The notes under the pieces: generated by a model | What the model was told of the DNA's origin: nothing | Databases searched by the model: none | What the model saw: only the letters and a program-made list of their open reading frames with translations | Source of the DNA: Defluviitalea saccharophila | GTDB lineage: Bacteria > Bacillota > Clostridia > Lachnospirales > Defluviitaleaceae | DNA: 64,000 nt | Direction of reading: 5' to 3' | NCBI RefSeq assembly: GCF_038396635.1 | Contig: NZ_CP121687.1 | Coordinates: 2,904,592-2,968,591, forward strand | Part shown: one piece after another, positions 43,671 to 53,183 of the stretch | How the letters are laid out: each line of letters opens with the position of its first letter | Position numbering within the stretch: position 1 is the stretch's first letter | Position numbers and translations under genes: made by a program

Positions 43671-44660
43671 TTACTTAAGATCTGCAGGGAAAACGATACC
43701 GGCAAATTTGCGGGCTTTTTCAACGACTTGCACGACAGAGCGCGTATGCCCCAGCCACTTATAGCAAGTATCATAATCCTGTTCATTCACAACCTTGGTA
43801 AAACTTTCGAATTCATAAACAAGATGATTATCACTTTGTTGTAGATTGATTGTCTTGCTGTCTTTGCCAATGGTTACGATGAGTTCCCGACTTTCATTGA
43901 CGGGACTATTAATTTTAAGGGTTCCATTTCTTCCTTGAACATAGGCAAAGCCGCTGCTTTCGCTATCCTTAGCGCCAACGGCGGAGCAAGCAAGGTTAGG
44001 ATATTGTAAAACAGCAATACCAGCCGTATCAATTCCATTTTCAGCTTTTTTGGGGAAATAAGAAACAGATTCTGGTTCTCCGAAAAGGGAGACAATGAAG
44101 TGGATATTATAGATATTAATATCCATAATCGCTCCTCCGGAAAATTGTGGATTAAAGATATTGGGGGTTTCACCGTTTTTAAAAATATCATAACGGCTGG
44201 AATACTGGGAATAATTTGTTTGTACCAAAGATAATTCCCCGATCTCTTGAATATATTCCTTTAATGCTTTCACATTGGGCAGATGACAGGTTGTAATTGC
44301 TTCAAATAAAAATTTCTTTTTTTCCTTTGCGACTTGAATCAAGTGGTCAGTCTCTTCTACTGTTGAGGTGAAGGGTTTTTCAACAATGGCATTTTTGCCT
44401 GCATTTAATACCTTTAGTGCATATTCATAATGTAAACTATTTGGTAACGCTATGTATACTGTATCGATTTCAGCATCATTTAAAAATTGATCAAAATCCG
44501 TATAGGTCTTTTCTACATGATACTTTTTCGCAATAGCTTCCCCTTCTTTGGCACTTCTCGGTCTATTATAAATGGCAATAGCTTGAGAGCCGGAAACTTT
44601 AGAAATCGCATCCAAACACTTTTCTACAATTGGACCATGTCCCATTACACCAATTTTCAT
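43671..44660 (-). CDS. Gfo/Idh/MocA-family oxidoreductase
   Basis: A 329-residue NAD(P)-dependent oxidoreductase. A Rossmann domain starts at MKIGVMGHGPIVEKCLDAI and the active-site strand VEKPFTST follows near residue 94. The second alpha/beta domain covers the rest. Family members oxidise sugars, inositol or dihydrodiols; the substrate is not evident. The ATG at 44660 has AGGAGG upstream; longer frames run into the promoter region. Confidence 0.85.
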   Translation of the reverse strand: MKIGVMGHGPIVEKCLDAISKVSGSQAIAIYNRPRSAKEGEAIAKKYHVEKTYTDFDQFLNDAEIDTVYIALPNSLHYEYALKVLNAGKNAIVEKPFTSTVEETDHLIQVAKEKKKFLFEAITTCHLPNVKALKEYIQEIGELSLVQTNYSQYSSRYDIFKNGETPNIFNPQFSGGAIMDINIYNIHFIVSLFGEPESVSYFPKKAENGIDTAGIAVLQYPNLACSAVGAKDSESSGFAYVQGRNGTLKINSPVNESRELIVTIGKDSKTINLQQSDNHLVYEFESFTKVVNEQDYDTCYKWLGHTRSVVQVVEKARKFAGIVFPADLK

Positions 44661-44964
44661 ATCCCTTTTCCTCCTGTATTCAAGTTTTGTTAAAACAATT
44701 ATTTCATAAGATGCATGCTTCTGCAAGATAGTGTGACCAATTTTTTAAAACTAATCACTGTTAATTGATAATAATATTAAACTAGACAAGATTATTTTAA
44801 TCCTGTACACTGTAACAAAGAGGTATCAAATAATATATTTAACAAACATAATACATCTGAGGGGATATGATAATTTGAGGGTGTAATTTATTCATATTAA
44901 TAAAAAATAGTATGCAATATTTATTTATAAATCAAATCCCAATATAGATTATAGGAGGACAGCA
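44661..44964. other. AT-rich divergent intergenic region
   Basis: This 304-base gap between divergent genes is strongly AT-rich. I see no gene, RNA or clear hairpin in it. It must hold the promoters of both neighbours. Confidence 0.5.
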
Positions 44965-46755
44965 ATGAGAACTTGGATAAAAAAATTCATAAAATGCAAT
45001 ATAATATTAGGATTTTTACTTGTTAGTTTGAGCAAGACCGTATATGGAATGGAAGAGCAGCTTAATCAGGCAGTGGTTTTGCCTGTTGAGTATCATGATA
45101 AGGCCTTTGTCAGAGGAGAGTATGTATCCATTAATGGAGACTACGAGATCTATTTAAGAGACAATACAACTTATTTACCCCTCCGATTAATGGCTTATCT
45201 TATTAGCAATGATGAGGAATTCTGGGAAGCGCGATGGGATGCGGCAAAACCCGATGAAGTCGTTTTAGTGTGTACATATATGGAGAAGATGGATAACGGA
45301 GGCTGGGTAAATACCGGAAAACCTCAAACGTCTATTAAACTGAATGTAGACAGTAAAAATATGATTTCTAAAGGGGAAACCATTGAATTAAGTGCAGCAC
45401 CTAAGAAAATAGGCGGAAGAATTGTTCTTCCTGTCAGAGCAGTTGGTGAAGCTTTAAACAGACAGATTGCATATAAAGATGGTTTAATTTTCGTTTCAAA
45501 AGAGCCTCTTGCTCTCAATGATGAACAAGCGGATGGTATCATAAAAGAAATGAAAGAAAGATTTAAAGATACCAGAAAAGCTGTGGAATCTTTTGATATA
45601 CCATTAGCCGTACACAATGTTAACGGTAAAACTTATTTTAATATGTATGATTATAATGAAAGTAGTCAAATGTCGATTCAGAAGCTATATGTCCATGGAG
45701 AGCAAGGTCCGGTATTGGTGAAGGAGATTAAGAATTATACTCCACTGAATCAGCCTTTTGTAGAAGATGTTTTTTATTATGGAGAAAAACAGCAGACAAA
45801 AGTAGTTCTGTATGGATACAATTTGGATACAAAGCAGACACATCAAATTGGAGAATTAAATATCGAAGGGCAGGACTTTTCGTGGATCGAACGAATTATT
45901 CCTAAAGAAAATAAGATTTATTTCACAGTTCATTATGGAGATTTAACTATGGGGGCTGAGACCTTATATGTCATAGAGAATGGAAAGGGTAAAGAGCTCA
46001 CAGGTGCCAAGCAGTTTGGAAGTATTATTATAGAAAATGATAAAATTTATTATAGCAATATACATATGATGCGAAAAATAAATAACTTATATGTATATGA
46101 TGAAAGTTCAAAAGAAGTAAAAAATTTGGGAGAAGAAGGATATACCTACGATATAAACAGAATCCTGACATCCGGTGGTGGAGAGTCCCTGAGTGCAGCA
46201 AATAGTTTAAAACTGATAGGAGATAAGTTATATACTATTGGATATTTGGAAGAAAGTGATCAAGCCCCTTGCATTTACAGCATTGATTTGCAAACTGGGG
46301 AAGCTCAAAAGCTTAGTTTGCCGACTTCACAATTTTGGATTGCAAACGACAAAATTTACTATATTGAAACGACAACCAAATATCTTATTACAATTGATTT
46401 AGAAGGTAACGGTAAGAAAACCTTAATTAGTAAGCCTATTGCTCAGGCAAAATTCCACGGAAAAAGCTTTTATTACACCCTTTTAAATAAAAATAACGAT
46501 TTAACCATGGGACTTTATAAGTACACATTGGATGCAAGTGAACCTGTAAGAATCAGTCCAAAACGTGTAAAAGATTTTTTTATTAGTTCCTCAAAGATTT
46601 ATTATATGACAACGGGATATGATGCAGGACTTTATAAAATCCAGGATGGTAAGACGATTTGTTTAACGAAGGAGCCTGCTTTAAATTATCAGTTTGATGG
46701 GGAAAAAATGATTTTTAGAAGTATTTATAGCAAGCAAGTTGAGATCATACAATAG
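44965..46755 (+). CDS. Exported copper-amine-oxidase-N / DUF5050-like propeller protein
   Basis: A 596-residue secreted protein. A signal peptide (about 1-28) is followed by a stalk domain of the copper amine oxidase N-terminal type (about 35-175), seen in NTTYLPLRLMAYLI and GGRIVLPVRAVGEALNRQIAYKDG. The C-terminal 400 residues carry repeated K-I-Y-Y/F blades (KIYFTVHYG, KIYYSNIH, KIYYIETT, KIYYMTTG), like DUF5050 beta-propellers. It probably acts at the cell wall; no enzyme motif is seen. AGGAGG precedes the ATG. It is monocistronic. Confidence 0.8.
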   Translation: MRTWIKKFIKCNIILGFLLVSLSKTVYGMEEQLNQAVVLPVEYHDKAFVRGEYVSINGDYEIYLRDNTTYLPLRLMAYLISNDEEFWEARWDAAKPDEVVLVCTYMEKMDNGGWVNTGKPQTSIKLNVDSKNMISKGETIELSAAPKKIGGRIVLPVRAVGEALNRQIAYKDGLIFVSKEPLALNDEQADGIIKEMKERFKDTRKAVESFDIPLAVHNVNGKTYFNMYDYNESSQMSIQKLYVHGEQGPVLVKEIKNYTPLNQPFVEDVFYYGEKQQTKVVLYGYNLDTKQTHQIGELNIEGQDFSWIERIIPKENKIYFTVHYGDLTMGAETLYVIENGKGKELTGAKQFGSIIIENDKIYYSNIHMMRKINNLYVYDESSKEVKNLGEEGYTYDINRILTSGGGESLSAANSLKLIGDKLYTIGYLEESDQAPCIYSIDLQTGEAQKLSLPTSQFWIANDKIYYIETTTKYLITIDLEGNGKKTLISKPIAQAKFHGKSFYYTLLNKNNDLTMGLYKYTLDASEPVRISPKRVKDFFISSSKIYYMTTGYDAGLYKIQDGKTICLTKEPALNYQFDGEKMIFRSIYSKQVEIIQ

Positions 46756-46785
46756 TCCATACCCATGCGCATATTCATAATTAAA

Positions 46786-46826
46786 AAATTCGGTTGAGAT
46801 TTAATATTAGCTTAACCGAATTTTTT
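46786..46826 (+). terminator. Terminator after the propeller protein
   Basis: AATTCGGTTGAG pairs with the downstream CTTAACCGAATT, followed by TTTTT. Confidence 0.8.
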
Positions 46827-47047
46827 GTGCTATGAATAGCTGGAGAAAATTAAGGATATCTTAAGATTTTCGTTATTTATTTTTTAAGCTACATATATAA
46901 TAATTAATGTATCATTCTTCATTACATATAGTGGTTATTGTTGCATAATACAATAATTTCTAGTAAAGTAAAATTGTCAAGGAGCATTTAGCTTGCAAAT
47001 GAATTGAAACATACAATATTAATTTTTCAAAGCGTGGAGGTAATAAA

Positions 47048-47872
47048 ATGTTTTTAATCGAGTTATTAAAAGTAATTATTTTAGGAATCGTTGAAGGTAT
47101 CACAGAATGGCTGCCCATAAGCAGTACGGGTCATATGATTTTGGTTGAGGAATTTATAAAGTTAAATGCTTCAGATGCATTTAAAGAAATGTTTTTTGTG
47201 GTGATTCAACTGGGAGCCATTATGGCTGTGGTGCTGCTTTATTTTAATAAATTAAATCCTTTTTCACCTAGCAAAACGAAGAAACAAAAGAGAGAAACCA
47301 TGGAGATTTGGTTTAAAGTAATCGTAGGTGTCATACCGGCTGGAGTATTGGGTGTATTGTTTGATGACTGGCTGAATGAACATTTTTACAATTATCAGGT
47401 GGTAGCTATTACCTTGATTCTTTATGGAATACTATTTATTATAGTAGAAAATCGAAACAAAGATAAAAGCCCCAAAATTAAGAGTTTTAATCAATTATCT
47501 TATGGCACGGCTTTTGCCATAGGAATCTTCCAGGTATTATCCTTAATTCCCGGAACCTCTCGCTCAGGTTCCACCATTCTCGGAGCGATTATTCTTGGTA
47601 CATCCCGTTATATCGCGGCAGAGTATTCATTCTTTTTATCTATTCCAGTCATGTTTGGAGCAAGCTTTTTAAAACTATTGAAGTTTGGATTAAGCTTTAC
47701 CGGAATGGAAATAGCAATTCTGCTGACAGGTATGATCGTAGCATTTGTTGTTTCTGTCATAGCCATTAAATTCTTGTTAAGATACATAAAAAATAATGAT
47801 TTTAAAGCCTTTGGATGGTATCGTATTGTTTTAGGTATTTTGGTCATTGGATATTTTCTTATATTTGCATAA
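47048..47872 (+). CDS. uppP: Undecaprenyl-diphosphatase
   Basis: A 274-residue integral membrane enzyme (BacA/UppP family) that dephosphorylates undecaprenyl diphosphate, recycling the lipid carrier for peptidoglycan; overexpression gives bacitracin resistance. Both signature motifs are present: [15 protein letters not shown] (positions about 17-31) and the arginine-containing [16 protein letters not shown] (about 173-188). About eight transmembrane segments are expected. GGAGG lies before the ATG. Confidence 0.93.
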   Translation: MFLIELLKVIILGIVEGITEWLPISSTGHMILVEEFIKLNASDAFKEMFFVVIQLGAIMAVVLLYFNKLNPFSPSKTKKQKRETMEIWFKVIVGVIPAGVLGVLFDDWLNEHFYNYQVVAITLILYGILFIIVENRNKDKSPKIKSFNQLSYGTAFAIGIFQVLSLIPGTSRSGSTILGAIILGTSRYIAAEYSFFLSIPVMFGASFLKLLKFGLSFTGMEIAILLTGMIVAFVVSVIAIKFLLRYIKNNDFKAFGWYRIVLGILVIGYFLIFA

Positions 47873-47893
47873 TCATTATAAGGAATGATTTGA

Positions 47894-48448
47894 ATGAATA
47901 GATGTCCTTGGTGTGGGAATGATGAGCTGTACATAAAGTATCATGATGAAGAATGGGGAGTGCCCAATCATGATGACCGTAAGCACTTTGAGTTTTTAGT
48001 GTTAGAGTCGGCTCAGGCCGGACTAAGCTGGATAACCATATTAAAGAAAAGAGAAAATTATAGAAAGGCATACTGCGGATTTGATCCCGAAAAAGTGGCT
48101 TTATTTGATGATGCAAAGATAGAAGAGTTAATGAATAATCCGGGAATTGTTAGGAACAGAAGAAAAATTGAAGCATCTATTAATAATGCGCGGAGATTTT
48201 TAGAAGTCACCAATGAATTTGGAAGTTTTGATCAATACATTTGGTCTTTTGTAAACAATAAACCAATAAAAAATTATTGGAAAGATATCAGTGAAGTTCC
48301 TGCAAATACAAAGCTATCCGATGAAATCAGTAAAGACTTAAAGAAAAGAGGATTTAGATTTTTGGGTTCCACAATCATTTATTCATATATGCAGGCTGTA
48401 GGTTTAGTTAACGACCATTTAACCGATTGCTTTTTAGGGGGCTTATAA
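47894..48448 (+). CDS. tag: DNA-3-methyladenine glycosylase I
   Basis: A 184-residue Tag-family base-excision enzyme that removes 3-methyladenine from DNA. It opens with the typical zinc and substrate motif RCPWCGNDELYIKYHDEEWG (zinc ligands near Cys4 and His17) and continues with LSWITILKKRENYRKAY and the C-terminal histidine/cysteine ligand segment NDHLTDC. It lies 21 bases after uppP and is probably co-transcribed. Confidence 0.92.
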   Translation: MNRCPWCGNDELYIKYHDEEWGVPNHDDRKHFEFLVLESAQAGLSWITILKKRENYRKAYCGFDPEKVALFDDAKIEELMNNPGIVRNRRKIEASINNARRFLEVTNEFGSFDQYIWSFVNNKPIKNYWKDISEVPANTKLSDEISKDLKKRGFRFLGSTIIYSYMQAVGLVNDHLTDCFLGGL

Positions 48449-48507
48449 AGCCCCTAAAAATTTGCCTAAAAAATATTTCAAAGAAATCAAAGGAGTATTT
48501 TTATGAA

Positions 48508-48536
48508 AGAGATTGCCCTATTTTATGAAATAGGCA
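48508..48536 (-). terminator. Terminator of the LysM gene
   Basis: On the minus strand TGCCTATTT pairs with AAATAGGGCA, followed by a T-rich stretch. It overlaps a chance 13-codon plus-strand frame. Confidence 0.6.
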
Positions 48537-49164
48537 CTCGATAGCCAAAAGTATGCCATACACCAAAATTATCTTTTACGGTTATACCCCTTTGGCCTCC
48601 CATTGCAGCATCTAAATAATAGGGATAGTTTTGCGCAGGAAGGAAGTGTCCTATATAATTCCCTGAAAAAACTACAGGCACCGCATCAAATAGGATTTGG
48701 GTAGGAGTTACTTCTATAACACGGGTTGTTTGGGTTGAATCTCCATAATTTTCTTCAGCTATTTTCTGGCTGGTACTTTCAGCTTTTAACATATTGATAT
48801 CATTTTGCATAGCTGACACTATTTCTGCACATTTGGAACCTGTAGGGATGCATATTCGCTGGGCTATTCTAAGAGAATACGGATCCACACCGGGATTGGC
48901 CTCTATAATACTATCTACGGTTACGTTAAATATTCTTGCTATCTTAGCTAGAGTATCTCCTGGCTGAATAATATATTCGGTATGATTTGGCAGACACGAC
49001 GGTATACATATGGTTTGACCAATTCTAAGTCTGTAAGGGTCTATACCGGGATTTGCTGCAAGTATTCTTGAAAGGCTGATTTCAAGCCTTTGGGCAATAC
49101 TATATAAAGTATCTCCTGGCTGTATTGTATATGGGTAATGATTACTTGGACACTGTCTGTACAT
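48523..49164 (-). CDS. Protein with two LysM domains
   Basis: A 213-residue protein with two LysM repeats near the N-terminus (about 12-55 and 64-107), each Y-x-I-Q-P-G-D-T-L...I-x-x-A-N-P-G-x-D-P-Y-x-L-R-I-x-Q-x-I-C-I-P. LysM binds peptidoglycan or chitin. The C-terminal 100 residues have no known motif. There is no signal peptide; similar signal-less LysM proteins in spore formers sit in the spore coat (SafA-like), but this is inference. It appears monocistronic. Confidence 0.82.
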   Translation of the reverse strand: MYRQCPSNHYPYTIQPGDTLYSIAQRLEISLSRILAANPGIDPYRLRIGQTICIPSCLPNHTEYIIQPGDTLAKIARIFNVTVDSIIEANPGVDPYSLRIAQRICIPTGSKCAEIVSAMQNDINMLKAESTSQKIAEENYGDSTQTTRVIEVTPTQILFDAVPVVFSGNYIGHFLPAQNYPYYLDAAMGGQRGITVKDNFGVWHTFGYRVPIS

Positions 49165-49322
49165 AGCACGGTACTCCTTTCTCCTTATTTAGTGTATACT
49201 ATGAAATCAAAAATTGAGTTGTGTAAGAACGCAATTAAAAAAATTTAGCATAGATTGGAACAAAACTATTTTATTTCCGTCTAAAAGACTAAGAAATCAA
49301 TAAGAAATATTGGGAGGTAATT

Positions 49323-50306
49323 ATGATGAATAAAAATATATTAAGAAATACGATTATAGCAGGGGCTTTATCCACAATGATGGTGGTTCCGTCACTGGCA
49401 CAGAATATCAATGTAGTACCTATATCTATAAAAGAAGGAGAAGTCATTCCGATAAGCTACAAGATGGATCATTGGGCTCAAATACATAAAGAAAAATTAT
49501 TAAGTACTTACGATGTAGAAGCCATATTCAAGGACAAAGATTTGAACGCTCCAATTACTGTTAAAGACTTTAAGAATCTCATTCAATTGTCAATTAGCCA
49601 GGAATATGGCAACGTACCAGCTGGGGTGACCAGAGAAACCATTGTATATGAACTTACTAAAATATGGGCAGAAAAAACAGGGAGAAATCTAGAAACAGTT
49701 CCAGTAATCAAAATGTTAATTTACCAGGATACCGATCAAATAGATATAAAATATAATCATGGTGTAATGGTGGCGTATATGTTGGATATCGCTAAAGGCA
49801 GAGAGACAAGAAAATTTGATCCAAAGGCATTTGTGACCTATGGAGAATTGGCAGCTTTAGTGAATAACACAGATAAAGCTATACAAAAGGAATTAAGATC
49901 CAATCCTCCATCTATAGCACCGGGAAAATTCGAGACCAGAGGAACATATGAAGTCAAAGAAGATAAAGTCGTATTTGATTTTGAAATAATCAGTCACTAC
50001 ACTGAGCTGAAGGAACTTAAACTTGGCTCCGGACAACAATTTGAACTAACTATAACCGATGAAAAGGGAGAAGAAGTGTACAGATATTCCGATGGTAAAT
50101 TCTTTACCTTAGCGCTATTATACAAAGAACTTAATCCAGGAGAAATTCTAAAATGGCAGGATGAATGGGATAAAACCAATAAAGAAGGAGAAAAATTAGA
50201 ATCCGGAAAGTATAATGCGGAAATAAAAATACTGGCTATATTTGAAGAGGGTGAGGAGAAAATAGAAGAAAGTCAATTGACAACGGTTATGGAGTTTAAT
50301 TTGTAA
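49323..50306 (+). CDS. Secreted protein with BsuPI-like inhibitor domain
   Basis: A 327-residue exported protein with a signal peptide (about 1-26, ending SLA). The middle part has two weak S-layer-homology-like stretches (about 45-90 and 140-185; KFDPKAFVTYGELAALVNN resembles an SLH motif). The C-terminus (about 205-325) resembles the intracellular proteinase inhibitor BsuPI: GQQFELTITDEKGEEVYRYS, then LNPGEILKWQDEWD. It may control a wall protease. GGGAGG precedes the start. Confidence 0.72.
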   Translation: MMNKNILRNTIIAGALSTMMVVPSLAQNINVVPISIKEGEVIPISYKMDHWAQIHKEKLLSTYDVEAIFKDKDLNAPITVKDFKNLIQLSISQEYGNVPAGVTRETIVYELTKIWAEKTGRNLETVPVIKMLIYQDTDQIDIKYNHGVMVAYMLDIAKGRETRKFDPKAFVTYGELAALVNNTDKAIQKELRSNPPSIAPGKFETRGTYEVKEDKVVFDFEIISHYTELKELKLGSGQQFELTITDEKGEEVYRYSDGKFFTLALLYKELNPGEILKWQDEWDKTNKEGEKLESGKYNAEIKILAIFEEGEEKIEESQLTTVMEFNL

Positions 50307-50318
50307 GATATTAAATAT

Positions 50319-50358
50319 GCCGAATGGGATGAAAAAAATTATCCTACTCGGCTTTTTT
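50319..50358 (+). terminator. Terminator after the BsuPI-like gene
   Basis: GCCGAATGGGAT pairs with ATCCTACTCGGC, followed by TTTTTT. Confidence 0.85.
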
Positions 50359-50498
50359 GTTAAGTCTTAAAAAAATAATATGTTTATTAATATGTTAGTA
50401 TTACAATACACAAAGTGTATCTTGTTATAATTTTTAAATAATGTTATGATACTATTGTCGTAAAAGAACTATTTATAGTAGTACCGGGAGGAAAAATC

Positions 50499-51551
50499 AT
50501 GACAATATCATTAGTTGATTTTCTTGATCAACTGGTATCGAATCCTGCATTATTGATTACTGTAGTTCTGACTTTAGGGGTTGTACTGGTAAATGGCTGG
50601 ACGGATGCTCCTAATGCCATTGCGACCTGTGTTTCTACACGTTCTCTTGATCCTCAAAAAGCAATCGTTATGGCAGCCATATTTAACTTCTTAGGGGTCT
50701 TGGTTATGACGATGATCAATGCAACGGTTGCACAAACTATTTATAATATGGTTGATTTTGGGGGAAACTCAAAAAATTCTTTAGTTGCGCTTTGTGCTGC
50801 ATTATTTGCTATTGTTTTATGGGCTACAGCAGCATGGGCATTTGGCATTCCTACCAGTGAAAGCCATGCATTGATAGCAGGGATTTCTGGAGCGGCCATA
50901 GCCTTGCAAAAAGGTTTTTCCGGTATTAACGGGGCAGAGTGGGTAAAGGTAATATACGGCTTATTTTTATCGACTATCCTTGGATTTTTGATGGGATTTA
51001 TCATTGTTCGTATTACAGAATTTATTTGTAAAGGTATAGATAGACGAAAAACACTGCCCTTTTTCCAAAAAGCACAAATATTTAGTGCCGCAGCAATGGC
51101 TTTCATGCACGGAGCACAGGATGGACAAAAATTTATGGGAGTTTTCATGCTTGGAATTTTTCTTGCAAATGGAACAAGCGATGTAACCAATTTTACTATT
51201 CCAGTTTGGCTTATGCTTCTTTGTTCTGTAGTCATGGCACTAGGAACTTCCATTGGAGGTTACCGTATCATTAAAACTGTCGGAATGGGCATGGTGAAAT
51301 TAGAAAAGTATCAGGGATTTTCTGCAGATGCAGCAGGAGCGGTTTGCCTTTTAGCATCTTCTGTTTTCGGTATCCCTGTTAGTACAACCCATACGAAGAC
51401 AACGGCAATCATGGGAGTTGGGGCGGCCAAAAGACTTTCTTCAGTAAACTGGGGAATAGTAAAAGAAATGCTTGCAGCCTGGGTTTTGACATTTCCCGGT
51501 TGTGGCGCAGTTGGATATATTATGGCGTACATATTTATGAAAATTTTCTAG
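50499..51551 (+). CDS. pit: Low-affinity inorganic phosphate transporter
   Basis: A 350-residue membrane protein of the PiT family, moving phosphate (often as a metal complex) with a cation gradient. Family motifs are the first half-repeat NGWTDAPNAIATCVSTRSL and, in the second half, AMAFMHGAQDGQKFMG and VSTTHTKTTAIMG. About ten transmembrane segments are expected. It is followed after 27 bases by its usual DUF47 partner. Confidence 0.9.
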   Translation: MTISLVDFLDQLVSNPALLITVVLTLGVVLVNGWTDAPNAIATCVSTRSLDPQKAIVMAAIFNFLGVLVMTMINATVAQTIYNMVDFGGNSKNSLVALCAALFAIVLWATAAWAFGIPTSESHALIAGISGAAIALQKGFSGINGAEWVKVIYGLFLSTILGFLMGFIIVRITEFICKGIDRRKTLPFFQKAQIFSAAAMAFMHGAQDGQKFMGVFMLGIFLANGTSDVTNFTIPVWLMLLCSVVMALGTSIGGYRIIKTVGMGMVKLEKYQGFSADAAGAVCLLASSVFGIPVSTTHTKTTAIMGVGAAKRLSSVNWGIVKEMLAAWVLTFPGCGAVGYIMAYIFMKIF

Positions 51552-51578
51552 AATAAGAGTAGAGAAAGGAAAAAAGTT

Positions 51579-52202
51579 ATGGCAAGAAAAAACGAATATA
51601 ACTATTTTGATGCATTTGTAAATCTATCAAAATTTTCCTTGAACTCAGCAGAAATTTTACATAATACCTTGCGTAATTTTGGAACCATTAATTTATCAGA
51701 TAAAATAAAGGAAATGCATGAGGTAGAGCATTCGGCAGATATTGCAAAGCATGATGTAGTAAATAGGTTGTTAAAAGAATTCCTCCCGCCAATTGAAAGA
51801 GAAGATATTATTAGCCTTTCTCAAAAGATTGATGATATAACAGATGCGGTAGAAGATGTCTTAATTCGCATAGATATCTTCAATGTCAAATCAATTCGGC
51901 CCGAAATTTTAGAGTTTACTCAATTAATCGTTGACTGCTGTAATTCTCTTTACTTAGCTTTACAAGAGTTTGAAAATTTCAAGAAATCAATGACACTCCA
52001 TTCCCAAATTGTTAAGATTAATAGTTTAGAAGAAGAAGGAGATAAGCTTTATATTAATGCAGTCAAAAACCTTTATCAAAAATCAAAAGATCCTATCGAG
52101 TTAATGATTTGGACAGAGATAATGCATCGTCTTGAAAGATGCTGTGACGCCTGTGAATCTGTGGCAGACGATATGCATAGCATCGTAATGAAAAATTCAT
52201 AA
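51579..52202 (+). CDS. DUF47 (PhoU-like) Pit accessory protein
   Basis: A 207-residue all-helical cytoplasmic protein of the DUF47/YkaA family, related to PhoU. It opens Y-N-Y-F-D-A-F-V-N and has conserved acidic patches (HEVEHSADIAKHDV, SQKIDDITDAVEDV and ERCCDACESVADDM) that bind metals in PhoU-like folds. It is encoded next to pit as in many bacteria and probably regulates phosphate uptake. Confidence 0.9.
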   Translation: MARKNEYNYFDAFVNLSKFSLNSAEILHNTLRNFGTINLSDKIKEMHEVEHSADIAKHDVVNRLLKEFLPPIEREDIISLSQKIDDITDAVEDVLIRIDIFNVKSIRPEILEFTQLIVDCCNSLYLALQEFENFKKSMTLHSQIVKINSLEEEGDKLYINAVKNLYQKSKDPIELMIWTEIMHRLERCCDACESVADDMHSIVMKNS

Positions 52203-52216
52203 TGAATAAATGATAA

Positions 52217-52243
52217 TCCGTCTCTTATAAAGGGACGGTTTTT
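52217..52243 (+). terminator. Terminator after the DUF47 gene
   Basis: CCGTCTC and GGGACGG form a stem followed by TTTTT. Confidence 0.8.
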
Positions 52244-52275
52244 GAATGCAAATTTTGCTTTTAAGGAGCCTTATA

Positions 52276-53178
52276 ATGGATACTTTATTGTTGAATGATT
52301 GTACTTTGTGCCCTAGAAATTGTCATATTGATCGTATAAAAGGTCAAAAGGGGTATTGCAAAACAACTCATGAATTAATTGTAGCCAGAGCTGCACTGCA
52401 TATGTGGGAAGAGCCTTGCATTTCCGGAGACAGAGGTTCCGGAACGGTATTTTTTTCTGGATGTGCTATGGGATGTGTTTTCTGCCAAAATTATAAAATT
52501 GCCCAGGGGCTAAGAGGGAAAAAGATTACTGTAGAGCGGCTTTCGGAAATATTTTTAGAGCTTCAGGAAAAGAATGCACATAATATTAATCTGGTTACTC
52601 CAAGCCATTTTGTACCTCAGATTGTACAAGCCCTTCTAATATCCAGAAAGAAAGGAATGACTCTTCCTATCGTATATAACTGCAGCGGATATGAAAAGAT
52701 TGAGACTTTAAAGCTTTTAAAAGGATATGTAGATATTTATCTTCCGGATTTAAAGTATTACTCAAAAGAGATTTCAAAAAAATATTCTAACTGTGAAGAC
52801 TATTTTTCATATGCTTCAAAAGCAATAGCTGAAATGGTGCAACAAGTAGGAGAACCTGTTTTTGATGGAAATGGAATGATGACAAAGGGTGTAATCGTAA
52901 GACATTTAACCTTACCGGGGTGCCTGGAAGATTCTAAGAAAATCATTCGATATTTATACGAAACATTTGGAGATAAAATTTATATCAGTATTATGAACCA
53001 ATATACGCCGATGGAACCAATAAAGAAATATCCAGAACTCAATAGAAAAATCACTGAAAATGAATATGAAGCATTAGTGGATTATGCAATTCACATAGGC
53101 GTTGAAAATGGATTCATTCAAGAGGGAGATACAGCTTCAGAAAGTTTTATTCCGGAATTTAACGAAGAAGGAGTTTAA
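52276..53178 (+). CDS. PflX-like radical SAM protein
   Basis: A 300-residue radical S-adenosylmethionine protein of the PflX group (COG1313), related to pyruvate formate-lyase activases. The cluster motif is SGCAMGCVFC (C-x3-C-x2-C). An N-terminal Cys set (NDCTLCPRNCHIDR...GYC) could hold a second cluster. The conserved stretch HNINLVTPSHFVPQI follows. The target is unknown. The ATG at 52276 has AAGGAG upstream. It is followed after a few bases by rlmD. Confidence 0.85.
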   Translation: MDTLLLNDCTLCPRNCHIDRIKGQKGYCKTTHELIVARAALHMWEEPCISGDRGSGTVFFSGCAMGCVFCQNYKIAQGLRGKKITVERLSEIFLELQEKNAHNINLVTPSHFVPQIVQALLISRKKGMTLPIVYNCSGYEKIETLKLLKGYVDIYLPDLKYYSKEISKKYSNCEDYFSYASKAIAEMVQQVGEPVFDGNGMMTKGVIVRHLTLPGCLEDSKKIIRYLYETFGDKIYISIMNQYTPMEPIKKYPELNRKITENEYEALVDYAIHIGVENGFIQEGDTASESFIPEFNEEGV

Positions 53179-53183
53179 AAGGC

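Noticed and set aside
48503-48544. A 13-codon plus-strand frame with a GGAG site after tag
   Set aside because: It coincides with the terminator stem of the LysM gene and has no sign of conservation.
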